Shown here piece by piece: positions 1 to 5,891 of a stretch of 8,938 bases of DNA. The stretch lies in NCBI GenBank assembly GCA_031261125.1, contig JAISJZ010000012.1, positions 1 to 8,938 on the forward strand, in the 5' to 3' direction. Under the pieces are notes generated by a model that saw only the letters and a program-made list of their open reading frames with translations, ran no database searches and was not told where the DNA came from. This DNA comes from Planctomycetaceae bacterium. Lineage in GTDB: Bacteria > Planctomycetota > Planctomycetia > Pirellulales > Thermoguttaceae. The position numbers and the translations under genes are program-made. Positions within the stretch are counted from its first letter, which is position 1. Each line of letters starts with the position of its first letter.

Positions 1-2674
1 GGTTTCCGGCGGCGTGAACAATATCTTCGTTCTGCTTTCCTGGGGAAAAATAGTTGTCCCAAAACGTTTCGGCATTTTCGGCTTTCTTTGCATCTTCGAC
101 AAGTTGTTTTGCCGCTGCTTCAACATCCGCAACGCTTTTCGGGGCATCCTTTTGAACTTCATCTTTCTGGACTTCGTCGGGAACAGCATACATACCGCCG
201 CCCATACCTCCCATTCCTCCGCCCATACCGCCCATTCCTCCTCCCATACCGCCCATCATACCACCGCCCATTCCGCCGCCGTTCATCATACCGCCCATTC
301 CGCCCATCATACCGCCGCCGCTCCCTCCGCCCGGAGTTGTCGGTATAACGAGGTCTGCTACCGGATAAACCTTAATAGACATATATTTATCCGCTTCTTC
401 AACCGACGTAACCATCAACACTTCGTTTTTAATGCAGTACGTCAGGTCTTGTTCGCTCAAAATGATTTTCAGGATATTGCGGAGTTTAATCCCGCTGTAC
501 TCCATCGGCTCTTTCACAACCGGCGAACTGGCGGTGATGCCCATCGCACCGGCACCCTTCGGGTCAACCGCGATGTTGATACCGGGATTCTTGTCTTTAA
601 TCAGCGTGAACAGGTCTTCAAACGTCATACTTTCGTCAAGTTTGATGTCCGCATTGTTATCCAACGCTTTGTTAATCTTGCGCTCCGACGGTCCTGCCTG
701 CGATAAGTCCGAAACCGCCCACCGCTCCTTGCGCCGTTCTGACAGCAGCATCCATTGTGCCGGGTCAATGTACGTTATCGGCGGTTCCTCCGGTATCGGA
801 ATAAAAGAACGTTCCGATACCATCAGCGACTCGACAAATCCTATGTGCCGCTGATGCCGAAGTTCAGCATATTCCGTGATATAACTGACGATTTCGGAAT
901 AACGCTGTGCCGTGAACGGCTCCGTATCGCTCGGTAGCATTTCTATTGCCACTTCGGAAACTTTTTCCGCCACTTTATATTCCTTCGCCGCCATCAGCGA
1001 ATTGAACCGGTCGAAAATCTGAACGGCTTTATCGCGGGCGGTCTTCAAATCGTACAGCGTTTGCTGCCGTTCCCGTTGAGCGGCTTCGTTTTCATCCGCT
1101 TGCTGCCGGCGGAAGTCATTGACATACTGCGTGTGCTGCGCTTGTTTCTGCACACTGCCGAGCCGGTCGAGCAGGATATTCCGCTCATTCGGGTCGAGTG
1201 CCGTATTGTTCCGCACCATTGCTTGAACCAAACGAACCGTTTGAATCGCCCCTTCCGGGTCGTCGCTCATCCGTTGCGTTGCGTCAACGATTGCCTGCCG
1301 GACTTCATTCTGAATTTTCTGCGACGCAATAGACGTTCCGACCGCAACAGCATCGACCAACGACGGTTCCGAACCGTCTGCCGGCTCCGGTACGCCTTCG
1401 GCTGCCTTTTCCGCTTTGACAAACAAACGGCGCGCGGTGCCGTTGTTCGGGTCCTGACGCAAAACGTTGTCCGCTAACTTCATCGCTTGCGTCTTATTGC
1501 CGGTTTTAATTGCCGCGTCTGCCTTATCCAGTTGGTCTTGCAGATGATTGATGTACCCTTCGCGGAGAACCGCCAAAGTGTCCCAGCCGACAATCGGCAT
1601 CGTCAAACCGTTGTCTTTTGCAGCGGTTTCAACGACGGCGGTCAGATAGTTACTGCCGCTAATCACGCCCGCTTCGGTGGTGGGAGCAAAGTTCCAAGCC
1701 AACTCAATTTCGTTGCCCGGTATCGTTCCTTTGAGTTTCAGTGTGAACGGTGCCGGTGCTTCGTTCGTTTTCGCAACAACAATTGTTTCCCGGTCGCTGC
1801 GGACGGGCTGCAATTTCGCCGGATAAACCGTCCATTCCTTAGGAAAAGCGTAAGAGTCCGGGTTTGCCCAAACAACGGTAGCGTTCACGGACTCCGCAAG
1901 AATTTTACCGACGCTCTTGCTGAAATCCGGCAGATTGACGTATTGCTCACCGGTTGCTTCCGCTTTTTCCAGTGCTTTTTTCGTTTCTTCCGAAATTTTG
2001 GCGTTCATATCGACGAGGTTTCCGCCGGTTTGATTCGCAAACGCACCAAGAAGTCCCAAATTCGTAGCAATACCGGCAGCACAGGCATTAAACGGAATTT
2101 TCGCCGAAGTGTAATCATCAACGATTTGTCCGAATTCTTTCGGGGAAACCGTTCTTGCCATACTGCGCCCGTCGCCGAAATAGACAACAGCCCGGCGTGC
2201 TGCCGCCGCATCACCCTTGTAGGAATTCTTCACGGTTTTCAATCCTTTGGCAATATCCGCCGCACCGAGCGGCACACGGCGTTGCAGTTTTTGAAGGGCG
2301 TTGAGCAGTTCCGGCGAACCGTTCTGCACAAAGCCGCCGGTCAGCGATTCGGTCTCCACATCCATTGCGAAGACCTGAATTTTAGCACTTGCCGGAAGTT
2401 CGTTCAGCGTATCCGCCAGCGATTTCAGGACATCATGCCGCACCTGACCGGCTTGACTTGCCGAAGTATCGACAAGAAAAGCGACTTCGGACACCGCATT
2501 GGACGGAACAGCAGCACCGCGGATACCGACGGCGGTATAACTCGTTCCTTCCGGCGACGTGTAATAATCGTAGGCAACCTTGTCATCTCCGAACAGGGTG
2601 TTTGCCGAAACAGCGGCGAGGATAGTCCCGGCGAAAAGAACTCGGCGGAAAACCTGAATGGAACGCATCAACAT
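1..2674 (-). CDS. Secreted VWA-domain protein with secretin/STN-type short domain and Gly/Met-rich tract (3' end outside window)
   Basis: The frame is open for 891 codons from ATG 2674 to the left edge, so the C-terminus is missing. Seen: a signal peptide (basic MLMRSIQVFRR, then a hydrophobic stretch to about residue 27); a von Willebrand A domain at about 58-230 with MIDAS-type DTSAS at 69-73 and FGDGRS around D168; a TPR-like helical stretch near 375-420 (TQAMKLADNVLRQDPNN); long charged helices at about 470-560 (RRQQADENEAAQRERQQ); a domain at about 675-777 (TFEDLFTLIKDKNPGINIAV, later ILSEQDLTYCIKNEVLMVTS and IKVYPVADLVIP) that reads like the STN/secretin N0 fold; a 47-residue tract of Gly and Met at 782-828; then DEVQK twice. 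Inferred: an envelope or periplasmic protein, possibly a scaffold. Planctomycetes often carry such Gly/Met-rich envelope proteins, but I know no established function. The ATG at 2674 is preferred over the one at 2668 because of Shine-Dalgarno spacing. Confidence 0.88.
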   Translation of the reverse strand, partial: MLMRSIQVFRRVLFAGTILAAVSANTLFGDDKVAYDYYTSPEGTSYTAVGIRGAAVPSNAVSEVAFLVDTSASQAGQVRHDVLKSLADTLNELPASAKIQVFAMDVETESLTGGFVQNGSPELLNALQKLQRRVPLGAADIAKGLKTVKNSYKGDAAAARRAVVYFGDGRSMARTVSPKEFGQIVDDYTSAKIPFNACAAGIATNLGLLGAFANQTGGNLVDMNAKISEETKKALEKAEATGEQYVNLPDFSKSVGKILAESVNATVVWANPDSYAFPKEWTVYPAKLQPVRSDRETIVVAKTNEAPAPFTLKLKGTIPGNEIELAWNFAPTTEAGVISGSNYLTAVVETAAKDNGLTMPIVGWDTLAVLREGYINHLQDQLDKADAAIKTGNKTQAMKLADNVLRQDPNNGTARRLFVKAEKAAEGVPEPADGSEPSLVDAVAVGTSIASQKIQNEVRQAIVDATQRMSDDPEGAIQTVRLVQAMVRNNTALDPNERNILLDRLGSVQKQAQHTQYVNDFRRQQADENEAAQRERQQTLYDLKTARDKAVQIFDRFNSLMAAKEYKVAEKVSEVAIEMLPSDTEPFTAQRYSEIVSYITEYAELRHQRHIGFVESLMVSERSFIPIPEEPPITYIDPAQWMLLSERRKERWAVSDLSQAGPSERKINKALDNNADIKLDESMTFEDLFTLIKDKNPGINIAVDPKGAGAMGITASSPVVKEPMEYSGIKLRNILKIILSEQDLTYCIKNEVLMVTSVEEADKYMSIKVYPVADLVIPTTPGGGSGGGMMGGMGGMMNGGGMGGGMMGGMGGGMGGMGGGMGGMGGGMYAVPDEVQKDEVQKDAPKSVADVEAAAKQLVEDAKKAENAETFWDNYFSPGKQNEDIVHAAGN

Positions 2675-2680
2675 ATTGAA

Positions 2681-2686
2681 CTCTCC
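2681..2686 (-). promoter_or_regulatory. Shine-Dalgarno of the VWA gene
   Basis: GGAGAG on the minus strand lies 6 nt before ATG 2674 and 12 nt before the in-frame ATG at 2668. It therefore decides for the upstream start. Confidence 0.7.
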
Positions 2687-2722
2687 GGCGTGAGAAGTGA
2701 GCATTTAACAACTCCGTTCTAT

Positions 2723-2751
2723 ATCATACTTTATTATTTTAGGAAAATCAA
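2723..2751 (-). promoter_or_regulatory. Sigma70-type promoter of the VWA gene
   Basis: On the minus strand TTGATT (2746-2751) is followed after exactly 17 bp by TATGAT (2723-2728), which matches 5 of 6 -10 positions. Transcription would start near 2716, giving a leader of about 40 nt that holds the GGAGAG ribosome site. The spacer and flanks are AT-rich. This is the best promoter candidate for this gene. Confidence 0.65.
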
Positions 2752-2796
2752 CTCTTTTTTCCCGCAATTTTTGTAAAAGAACACTTGTCTTTCATT

Positions 2797-2838
2797 ATCG
2801 GAAACTTCCCGTAAATACTTAAACGGGAAGTTTCCGAT
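2797..2838. repeat. Perfect 16-bp inverted repeat between divergent genes
   Basis: The arms at 2797-2812 (core CGGAAACTTCCCGT) and 2823-2838 are perfect reverse complements around a 10-base AT loop. There is no T-run directly after it on either strand, and neither flanking gene ends here, so an ordinary terminator is unlikely. It sits about 46 bp upstream of the VWA gene's -35 box. It could be an operator, a cruciform, an insulator or a dispersed REP-like element. Confidence 0.75.
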
Positions 2839-2850
2839 TGTCGGTTATAG

Positions 2851-2903
2851 GGAGTTTCTAAAAACTCCTCAACAAAAAGAATAGTTTTTAATCGTTTTTA
2901 GAA
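2851..2903 (+). promoter_or_regulatory. Two mutually exclusive hairpins upstream of lysS
   Basis: A compact hairpin pairs GGAGTTT (2851-2857) with AAACTCC (2862-2868). An overlapping alternative pairs TTCTAAAAAC (2856-2865) with GTTTTTAGAA (2894-2903), 10 bp perfect. They share bases 2856-2865, so only one can form. The layout resembles an attenuator or antiterminator, but the favoured lysS promoter lies downstream, so these pairs would be in lysS RNA only if a promoter further upstream is used. No T-box or lysine-riboswitch core is visible. Confidence 0.35.
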
Positions 2904-2944
2904 GTACCCGTTACATTTCCCCCATTGACGGAACCGGCATATAC

Positions 2945-2973
2945 CTGAAAATAACGCTTTACTCCGATAAAAT
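2945..2973 (+). promoter_or_regulatory. Candidate lysS promoter
   Basis: CTGAAA (2945-2950), a 17-bp spacer and TAAAAT (2968-2973) would start transcription at about 2980-2981, on the ATG itself. An alternative is TTGACG (2925-2930), 16 bp, GAAAAT (2947-2952), giving a leader of about 22 nt. Both score 9 of 12 consensus bases. No Shine-Dalgarno sequence precedes the ATG in either case. Confidence 0.4.
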
Positions 2974-2980
2974 CTTTATT

Positions 2981-4540
2981 ATGACGCAAGAAACGAAAGA
3001 ATCCGCCGCGGTGAGCGGCAGCACCGGTGTCGTCCTTGAAGCCGCCCGCCGTGAAAAATTACGGAAAATTACCGAACTCGCTGTAAAATACGGATGGGAC
3101 CCGTGGGGACACCGGTTCGACAACCATATTTCCGCCGGTACAATCCGCAGCCGGGAAAACGAAATCGAAACGATTGAACCGACACAGGCGGAAATTGACG
3201 AAGCGGCAGCAAACAACCGCCGACCGCCGCAAACCCAGTCGAAAGGTCCCCGCGTCCGCGCCGCCGGACGTATCGTTTTGCAGCGCAAGAAAGGCAAACT
3301 GATTTTTCTCGACCTTTGGGATTGGACGGGAAAAATTCAAGTCCTTATCGGAGCAAACCAAGTCGGCGAAGCAAATTGGGAACTGGCTCAATGCTTTGAC
3401 CTTGGCGACATCATCGGCGTTGACGGCGATTTAATGCGGACGCATACCGGCGAACTGTCGATAGCCGCTGCCGAATTGACGTTCTTATCGAAATCCATCG
3501 AATCGCCGCCGGACAAGTTTCACGGTATTACCGACCCCGAACTGCGGAGCCGGATGCGCTACGTCGATTTGGTCTATACGGACGGTGTGATGGAACGGAT
3601 GCTGAACCGGTCGAAAATCGTCGCGTCGGTCCGGCAAACATTAGCGGAACACTGTTTCGTAGAAGTCGAGGGACCAACGCTGCACACGATAGCAGGCGGA
3701 GCGGCAGCGCGTCCGTTCAAGACGCATCACAACGCTTTGGATATTCCGCTGGTCTTGCGGATTGCGCTGGAACTGCACTTGAAGCGGCTGCTCGTCGGCG
3801 GTATGGAGCGGGTCTATGAACTCGGTCGGGTCTATCGCAATGAGGGCGTTGACCAAACGCATAATCCCGAATTCACAATGCTTGAAGTGTATCAGGCATA
3901 CGGCGACTACGAAACGATGATGGACCTGACGGAGAAGATTATCGTCAACGCGGTGCAGGTTGTCAGTCCGAACCGCTTGCAGCCGGATACCAGCACGTTC
4001 ACACCGCCTTTCGCCCGCAAAAAATACGACGAACTCATCAAGGAATACACCGGTGTTGACCCGCTCGATGCAAACGCAATCATTGAATACGCCGAAAGCA
4101 TCGGTCTGGACACTGCCGGCAAACATTCCGACGTTATCAAGAACGATGTGTTTGAGGAAAAGGTCGAACACAACCTCGTCAAGCCGACGTTCGTGATGGA
4201 TTATCCGGCGAGTATTTGTCCGTTGACGAAACGGAAGCGGGACAATCCGAACATTGCTGAGCGTTTTGAGTTGTTCGTTAACGGAATGGAATTGGCGAAT
4301 GCTTACACGGAGTTGAACGACCCCGATTTGCAGGAGGAACTTTTCAGCAAACAACTTGCGGGACAAAAGAAAGAGGACAGTATGGCGGTGATGGACAAGG
4401 ATTTTATCCGTGCGCTGCGTCACGCAATGCCTCCGGCGGGCGGTTTGGGCATCGGTATCGACCGCTTGTGTATGTTGTTGACGAACACAGCGTCGATTCG
4501 TGAAGTTATCCTGTTCCCGCTGCAACGCCCTGAAAATTAG
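2981..4540 (+). CDS. lysS: Lysine--tRNA ligase, class II
   Basis: Cytoplasmic enzyme that uses ATP to activate lysine and load it on tRNA-Lys. The 519 residues are close to the usual length of about 500. Seen: an N-terminal helical region (KITELAVKYGWDPWGHRF); an OB-fold anticodon-binding domain at about 91-175 (RVRAAGRIVLQRKKGKLIFL); then the class II catalytic core. Motif 1 includes GPTLHTIAGGAAARPF, where G231 replaces the Thr of the common ETP. Motif 2 is YRNEGVDQTHNPEFTMLE with R286 and E288. Motif 3 is GGLGIGIDRL with R495. IALEL has Leu263 where many bacteria have Pro; I recall Leu in planctomycetes, so I read it as lineage wording, not damage. The start is the first ATG after the in-frame stop at 2882; no Shine-Dalgarno is seen. 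It stands alone, divergent from the VWA gene and convergent with the PEP-CTERM gene. Confidence 0.97.
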   Translation: MTQETKESAAVSGSTGVVLEAARREKLRKITELAVKYGWDPWGHRFDNHISAGTIRSRENEIETIEPTQAEIDEAAANNRRPPQTQSKGPRVRAAGRIVLQRKKGKLIFLDLWDWTGKIQVLIGANQVGEANWELAQCFDLGDIIGVDGDLMRTHTGELSIAAAELTFLSKSIESPPDKFHGITDPELRSRMRYVDLVYTDGVMERMLNRSKIVASVRQTLAEHCFVEVEGPTLHTIAGGAAARPFKTHHNALDIPLVLRIALELHLKRLLVGGMERVYELGRVYRNEGVDQTHNPEFTMLEVYQAYGDYETMMDLTEKIIVNAVQVVSPNRLQPDTSTFTPPFARKKYDELIKEYTGVDPLDANAIIEYAESIGLDTAGKHSDVIKNDVFEEKVEHNLVKPTFVMDYPASICPLTKRKRDNPNIAERFELFVNGMELANAYTELNDPDLQEELFSKQLAGQKKEDSMAVMDKDFIRALRHAMPPAGGLGIGIDRLCMLLTNTASIREVILFPLQRPEN

Positions 4541-4544
4541 GGCG
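4526..4544. terminator. Short hairpin between convergent genes
   Basis: CGCCCT (4526-4531) pairs with AGGGCG (4539-4544) across a 7-base loop and spans the lysS stop codon. It lies 9 nt past the end of the PEP-CTERM gene on the other strand. The stem is short and only a weak T-rich tail (GATATTGCATTATT) follows on the plus strand. It could act as a modest bidirectional terminator in a 13-bp gap that has no other candidate. Confidence 0.4.
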
Positions 4545-4553
4545 GATATTGCA

Positions 4554-5354
4554 TTATTGCGGGCGGTTACGGTCTGACAGCCGCCGTCTTGCGGCAAGCC
4601 CCGCTCCCGCAACGCCTGCACCGAATATCAAAAGTGTACCGGGTTCCGGTGTCGGTGCCTTTTCCATAGAATTGGGCGACAATTCAAAAAAACCGCCGAC
4701 CGACAAACCATCTGCATCCTCGCTTTCAATAAGCAGCGTGAAGGATATATTTTTTTCTCCCGCATCCGTAAATATGCTTTTCAACGATTCGCGCTGTTTA
4801 TCAGTGAAACCAAACATATCAAAACGCCCATCACTACCAATTTCGTCCGATGACTTTTGAACGCTGTATGCAAACGCGTCGTTCTCATTATCTGAAACAT
4901 ACAACCCTACAAGACGACCATCAATTTTTCCGATAAAAGCCAACCCGACAAAATCAAAAGGTTTACCGGATCCATCATAAATGGTCAATTCATCATCAAG
5001 ATAAAAAGGAAAAACCGTCTCGTTTTTTTTGTCTAATACTGTCTGAAAGGCATAATAACCTACACCACTATCACTTACACCGGCGTATTCGTAATAGTGG
5101 TCACCGAGACGTTTTGTTGTTTCCTCCAACACAACGGCTTCACTGCCGTCCGGTGCATTAAGAGAACCCAACAAAGTATCTCTAGCCGCATCATCATCAT
5201 CCGCAGCGTCCACCTTCCACGCCTTCCAGAACTTACTCGGCACAGATTCAGATTCATCGCCCATAATACATTCTCCTCCGCCCGCCGAAACAAAAAACGC
5301 CAGCAGGACAGTTATCAGGATTTTCCGGTTCTGTCTCAAAAAACAAGTCAACAT
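4554..5354 (-). CDS. PEP-CTERM sorting-domain protein of unknown function
   Basis: 266 residues. Seen: basic N-terminus (FLRQNRK), a hydrophobic core (ILITVLLAFFVSA) and a likely signal peptidase cut near residue 24; an acidic body (e.g. VDAADDDDAARD, YLDDELTIYDGSG) with no domain I recognise; and a C-terminal tail from 236 with PEP, a transmembrane segment (GTLLIFGAGVAGAGLAA) and RRR at 256-258. This tripartite tail is the PEP-CTERM signal, known to be handled by exosortase, which anchors or releases proteins at the cell surface. No exosortase gene is in the window. A Cys at residue 29 is not in a proper lipobox, so a lipoprotein is unlikely. The ATG at 5354 is chosen over an in-frame TTG at 5405 because GAAGGA sits 6 nt upstream and the signal peptide then starts correctly. 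The gene converges on lysS with 13 bp between them. Confidence 0.85.
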   Translation of the reverse strand: MLTCFLRQNRKILITVLLAFFVSAGGGECIMGDESESVPSKFWKAWKVDAADDDDAARDTLLGSLNAPDGSEAVVLEETTKRLGDHYYEYAGVSDSGVGYYAFQTVLDKKNETVFPFYLDDELTIYDGSGKPFDFVGLAFIGKIDGRLVGLYVSDNENDAFAYSVQKSSDEIGSDGRFDMFGFTDKQRESLKSIFTDAGEKNISFTLLIESEDADGLSVGGFFELSPNSMEKAPTPEPGTLLIFGAGVAGAGLAARRRLSDRNRPQ

Positions 5355-5360
5355 AGTATA

Positions 5361-5366
5361 TCCTTC
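5361..5366 (-). promoter_or_regulatory. Shine-Dalgarno of the PEP-CTERM gene
   Basis: GAAGGA on the minus strand, 6 nt before ATG 5354. It settles the start, since the longer frame beginning with TTG at 5405 has no such site and would place 17 charged residues before the signal peptide. Confidence 0.75.
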
Positions 5367-5395
5367 AATGAAGAGTATCCGACGGTACCTATCGT

Positions 5396-5425
5396 CTTTT
5401 AGCAAATACCGTGCCGTTTAATCAA
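5396..5425 (-). promoter_or_regulatory. Candidate promoter of the PEP-CTERM gene
   Basis: On the minus strand TTGATT (5420-5425), an 18-bp spacer and TAAAAG (5396-5401), preceded by TGC as an extended -10. Transcription would start near 5389, giving a leader of about 35 nt, similar to the VWA gene. The -35 hexamer is identical to that of the VWA gene promoter. Confidence 0.45.
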
Positions 5426-5464
5426 AAAATGCCCCGTTCCGCTACGGATTATTTTTCACACTGC

Positions 5465-5493
5465 ATTTTACAGCATGTTTTATTTTACAGCAT
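5465..5493. repeat. 12-bp direct repeat, two copies, 17-bp period
   Basis: ATTTTACAGCAT occurs at 5465-5476 and identically at 5482-5493. The pair lies 40-68 bp upstream of the -35 box of the PEP-CTERM promoter, a place where activators often bind. The 17-bp period is about 1.6 helical turns, so the sites are not on the same face. Only two copies exist, so this is not an array. Confidence 0.6.
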
Positions 5494-5570
5494 TTTATCG
5501 TCCGTGGAAACATACATCCATTAAATCCCGTGAATGCGGCATTTCTGCAAAGTGTATCGTTTTGATGTAT

Positions 5571-5701
5571 TATTTTGCAATATCTGTATGAATATGCTGC
5601 ACCTTTCGGCTTTTATCCCGTGTCGCTCCGAATGTGTGTTATTTTGAAACAACCGTATGCCCGTTCTGTTTTTTCTGATAGCTCTCATATATTGCAAAAT
5701 A
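5571..5701. repeat. 13-bp inverted repeat with arms 105 bp apart
   Basis: TATTTTGCAATAT (5571-5583) and its exact reverse complement ATATTGCAAAATA (5689-5701) flank 105 bases. The right arm ends 26 bp before the plus-strand -35 box. A diverged relative, TTATTTTGAAACAACCGTATG, appears at 5639-5659 and resembles the sequence at 5570-5590 in 17 of 21 positions. It may be a paired binding site for a DNA-looping regulator. No target-site duplication was noticed. Confidence 0.55.
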
Positions 5702-5727
5702 CTGTTGTCTCGTGCATTGTCAGCCCA

Positions 5728-5757
5728 TTGACAACCCGTGTCTAAATTTGGTACAAT
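5728..5757 (+). promoter_or_regulatory. Strong sigma70-type promoter of the protease gene
   Basis: TTGACA (5728-5733) matches the -35 consensus fully. After 18 bp comes TACAAT (5752-5757), 5 of 6 for the -10 box, with an extended TG (TGGTACAAT). The start of transcription would be near 5764, giving a leader of about 128 nt before the ATG at 5892. This is the best promoter in the window. Confidence 0.7.
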
Positions 5758-5764
5758 CTGTACC
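5750..5764. promoter_or_regulatory. Operator-like palindrome over the -10 box
   Basis: GGTACA (5750-5755), ATC, TGTACC (5759-5764): perfect 6-bp half sites around 3 bases. It covers the whole -10 hexamer and reaches the predicted start of transcription, the usual place for a repressor. The half site TACA/TGTA recurs in operators of several dimeric repressors, so the regulator cannot be named. No regulator gene is in the window. Confidence 0.5.
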
Positions 5765-5891
5765 GCTCCTTTTTTGGCGTGCATCCTTTTTTCCGTTTGG
5801 CGCGTTTTTTGCGTGAATAAAACCGCATTGACCTGCTGCGCCAAAAATTCGGCAGCCGCTTTACAAACCCATTAGATAGGTATTCGCTGCA
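5765..5891 (+). promoter_or_regulatory. Long leader of the protease gene with T6 tracts and alternative pairings
   Basis: Three T6 runs start at 5770, 5787 and 5805, a spacing of 17-18 bases. One segment around 5838-5847 (GCGCCAAAAA) can pair with either TTTTTGGCG (5771-5779, 9 bp) or TTTGGCGC (5796-5803, 8 bp), not both. The ribosome site is poor: only AGG 11 nt before the ATG. This could mean structure-dependent translation or attenuation. No known riboswitch class is recognised. Confidence 0.35.

Larger units (their letters stand above)
5355..5891. other. Long divergent intergenic region
   Basis: 537 bases between the PEP-CTERM and protease genes, richer in A and T than the flanking genes. 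I find no convincing protein gene. The one frame of notable size (minus, 5521-5844) has no ribosome site or recognisable domain and crosses the strong plus-strand promoter. The region holds promoters facing both ways, a 12-bp direct repeat, a 13-bp inverted repeat, a palindrome over the plus-strand -10 box and three T6 tracts, listed separately. ATCCCGTG also occurs twice (5525, 5615) with a related ACCCGTG at 5734. The size and content suggest regulated expression of one or both neighbours. Confidence 0.6.

Noticed and set aside
14..706. Plus-strand frame with His/Ala/Ser-rich repeats
   Set aside because: The repeats are the antisense of the Gly/Met codons of the VWA gene; no ribosome site or known domain.
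1487..2776. Long plus-strand open frame (429 codons) opposite the VWA gene
   Set aside because: Its translation is Arg/Phe-rich without any recognisable domain, and it crosses the promoter of the minus-strand gene, which shows a signal peptide, VWA and secretin-type motifs in frame.
2851..2980. T-box or lysine riboswitch before lysS
   Set aside because: No T-box sequence, no specifier loop and no lysine-aptamer core could be found; only simple alternative hairpins.
3641..4621. 326-codon minus-strand frame inside lysS
   Set aside because: Entirely antisense to a highly conserved synthetase core and overlapping the end of the PEP-CTERM gene.
5355..5405. Upstream TTG start for the PEP-CTERM gene
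   Set aside because: It adds 17 charged residues before the signal peptide and would include the candidate -10 box and the GAAGGA ribosome site in the coding region.
5465..5701. CRISPR array or MITE in the repeat-rich intergenic region
   Set aside because: Direct repeats are only 12 bp in two copies without regular spacers, and the inverted repeat shows no target-site duplication that I could see.
5521..5844. 107-codon minus-strand frame in the intergenic region
   Set aside because: No recognisable domain, no Shine-Dalgarno, and it runs against the strongest plus-strand promoter and its palindrome.
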